DNA from: Terriglobus sp. TAA 43
Lineage (GTDB): Bacteria > Acidobacteriota > Terriglobia > Terriglobales > Acidobacteriaceae
DNA: 64,000 bases
Assembly: GCF_000800015.1 (NCBI RefSeq)
Contig: NZ_JUGR01000001.1
Location: forward strand, 2,418,001-2,482,000
Direction: 5' to 3'
Shown here: piece by piece, positions 62,465 to 64,000 of the stretch
Position numbering within the stretch: position 1 is the stretch's first letter
Layout of the letters: each line of letters opens with the position of its first letter
Program-made: the position numbers and the translations under genes
The notes under the pieces: generated by a model
Seen by the model: only the letters and a program-made list of their open reading frames with translations
Databases searched by the model: none
Told to the model about the DNA's origin: nothing

Positions 62465-62512
62465 GGCATACTCCCGCGCGCAAATCCTTCACCGGCTTTA
62501 TGTTGGTGAAGG

Positions 62513-62632
62513 ATGCAAACAAAGGAACAGGCTCGACTACAACGGCTGCAACTGGCGGCAGCGATCGCGGTCGGCGTAGTCATGCTGGTTATCGTGGTGC
62601 TGCGTGCGTGGCGTGGGGGAATGCTGCCGTGA
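62513..62632 (+). CDS. Single-TM micro-protein coupled to miaA (39 aa)
   Basis: A 39-residue protein with a polar N-terminus (MQTKEQARLQRLQ), one hydrophobic helix (LAAAIAVGVVMLVIVVL) and a basic end (RAWRGG). Its TGA overlaps the GTG of miaA (GTGA), so translation is probably coupled. No family recognised. Conservation of the coupling in relatives would decide whether it is real. Confidence 0.5.
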   Translation: MQTKEQARLQRLQLAAAIAVGVVMLVIVVLRAWRGGMLP

Positions 62633-63549
62633 GCACACTTCCTCTGCTGCCCGTCATCGTCGGCCCTACTGCCAGTGGCAAGACGGCACTTTCGCTTGCG
62701 CTGGCGGAAAAGCTGGATGGTGAAATCGTCTCCTGCGATTCCGTGGCGGTGTATCAGGATATGGAGCTAGGGACAGCGAAGCCATCGCGAGAAGAATGCG
62801 CGCGAGTGCCGCATCACATGATCGACGTGGTGTCACCCAACGTGGAATACACTGCAGGCGAATACGGTCGAGCTGCGCGTGCGGCAGTGCAGGACATTGC
62901 CAGTCGCGGCAAAGTCCCCATCGTGGTCGGTGGAACAGGGCTCTATCTGCGCGCGCTGCTGGATGGCTTCAGCCCGGTACCGCAACGCGATGAATCTCTT
63001 CGCGACAGGCTGCGTGCGGCAATGGAACGTCGCGGACCATCCGTACTGATGCGTGTCCTACGAAGACTGGACCCCGCTGCAGCTTCGCGGATTCATGAGA
63101 ACGACCATCCCAAACTGATTCGTGCGATTGAGGTCTCCGTACTTGAAGGCAGGCCGATGAGCGATACGTGGCAAGCCCGCTCCCCTTCACCGCTGGAAGG
63201 ATTTCGTGTGGTGCAAATGGGGCTGGCTCCGGATCGCGCCGCGCTGTACGAACGCATCAACGTGCGCTGTGCAGCGATGTTTACGGATGGACTCGTAGAG
63301 GAAACACGCGGACTGGTGGCGAAGTACGGAACCGATTGTCGCGCATTAGGTTCGTTGGGATATGCAGAAGCACAAGCAGTATTGCGTGGCGAAATGACTG
63401 AAGCCGAAGCCATTGAGAAGGCGCAAACTGGCCATCGCAACTACAGTAAGCGGCAGGGTACGTGGTTCCGTCGCGACACACGCGTGCAGTGGCTGCACAG
63501 CTTTGGTGGCGATGCGGTGGATGACGCATTGCACTTGCTCGCGATCTAA
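62629..63549 (+). CDS. miaA: tRNA dimethylallyltransferase
   Basis: A 306-residue enzyme adding a dimethylallyl group to A37 of tRNAs reading UNN codons. The GTG at 62629 is used because the P-loop (GPTASGKTALSLALAEKL) begins at residue 12 as in the family; a longer frame from 62500 overlaps the micro-gene. DSVAVYQDMELGTAKPS, VGGTGLYLRALLDG and TGHRNYSKRQGTWFRRD are further signatures. The C-terminal region is full length. Confidence 0.94.
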   Translation: MSTLPLLPVIVGPTASGKTALSLALAEKLDGEIVSCDSVAVYQDMELGTAKPSREECARVPHHMIDVVSPNVEYTAGEYGRAARAAVQDIASRGKVPIVVGGTGLYLRALLDGFSPVPQRDESLRDRLRAAMERRGPSVLMRVLRRLDPAAASRIHENDHPKLIRAIEVSVLEGRPMSDTWQARSPSPLEGFRVVQMGLAPDRAALYERINVRCAAMFTDGLVEETRGLVAKYGTDCRALGSLGYAEAQAVLRGEMTEAEAIEKAQTGHRNYSKRQGTWFRRDTRVQWLHSFGGDAVDDALHLLAI

Positions 63550-63652
63550 AGCCTGACTCTGCGCGATTTTTTTATCAATGCTGGCGCGCCATGGCGATAC
63601 ATTGAGAGGCGTCTTCTGCGACTTCGAGATGGATGAGGCATCTGAGGGAAAT

Positions 63653-64000
63653 ATGGAATTTCGACAGCTTGGCAACAGCGGTCTGATGGTTCCCGTGCTC
63701 TGCTATGGCACCGGGACCTTTGGTGGTGCGAACGAGTTCTTCAAGACGTGGGGTTCCACGGACGTTGAAGAAGCGCGGCAACTGATTGACCAGTGCATGG
63801 ACGCTGGCGTGAACTTCTTTGACACAGCCGATGTGTACTCCGAAGGCCGCTCAGAAGAGATTCTGGGTGAGGCCATTAAGCATCTGCCGCGTGAGAGCGT
63901 GTTGATCAGCACGAAGTCCACCTTCGGTTTTGGCCCCGGACCGAACGAGAGCGGATCAAGCCGTTACAACATCACGAAGCAGCTTCACGGCAGCCTGAAG
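63653..64000 (+). CDS. Aldo/keto reductase (N-terminal part)
   Basis: The gene continues past the right edge, so only 116 residues are visible. ATG 63653 with GAGGGAA upstream. TIM-barrel start EFRQLGNSGLMVPVLCYGTG and the catalytic Asp/Tyr region NFFDTADVYSEGRSEEILGEA mark the Tas/YajO-like aldo/keto reductases, which reduce sugar or keto-aldehyde carbonyls with NADPH. Full activity cannot be judged. Confidence 0.88.
   Translation, partial: MEFRQLGNSGLMVPVLCYGTGTFGGANEFFKTWGSTDVEEARQLIDQCMDAGVNFFDTADVYSEGRSEEILGEAIKHLPRESVLISTKSTFGFGPGPNESGSSRYNITKQLHGSLK

Overview
The window (about 58-60% GC by eye) looks like a chromosomal segment of an Acidobacteriota member of the Terriglobia (Terriglobus/Granulicella/Edaphobacter relatives). 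This is inferred from the gene families present: a VWA-related secreted protein, a carboxypeptidase-regulatory-domain outer-envelope protein, S9/M16 peptidases with Sec signals, a triple-lipoyl E2, and the NHEJ ligase/polymerase split. No rRNA, tRNA or CRISPR array was seen.

Left arm, 1-15.2 kb: the end of a LigC-type ATP-dependent DNA ligase converges on a LigD-type polymerase coupled to a tiny lipoprotein (NHEJ-type repair). It is followed by a MltD-like lytic transglycosylase, a carboxypeptidase-regulatory-domain protein, a lipoate block (lpdA, a DUF1684 lipoprotein, lipB, an E2 acyltransferase with three lipoyl domains), an extremely acidic 81-aa protein, and an overlapping purE-purK unit followed by an Hsp70-like ATPase.

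Centre, 15.3-33.4 kb: a compact block of about 20 genes, all on the minus strand, transcribed from about 33.4 kb down to 15.3 kb. From its start it holds a structured leader, two small proteins, a sigma-region-4-like regulator, a possible small terminase subunit, two large fibre-like proteins that carry Sec signal peptides, terminase large subunit, a HipA-like kinase plus DUF3037 plus a 103-aa protein, portal, prohead protease, a small helical (scaffold-like) protein, major capsid protein, connector and neck genes, tail-like proteins and a small coiled-coil/TM protein. No integrase, repressor, replication gene, tape measure or endolysin was recognised. It sits cleanly between purE and mltG and contains several intrinsic terminators. 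It reads either as a decayed prophage or as a domesticated particle (gene-transfer-agent-like or phage-like-particle) locus; this is the main candidate for an undescribed system here.

Right arm, 33.7-64 kb: mltG, mnmG, a VWA-like secreted protein, a DedA-rhodanese fusion, an S9 peptidase with a foreign-looking in-frame segment, and a secreted LamG-like protein. Next is a five-gene D-glucarate/D-galactarate operon (transporter, gudD, kdgD, ketoglutarate-semialdehyde dehydrogenase, garD) feeding 2-oxoglutarate, with a large FAD/Fe-S dehydrogenase divergent from it. Then come rlmN, an M16 peptidase, a membrane/Met-His-rich pair that may handle a metal, sthA, a Tat-exported GH28 enzyme, miaA with a coupled micro-gene, and the start of an aldo/keto reductase. 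All calls come from reading the sequence; no database search was run.
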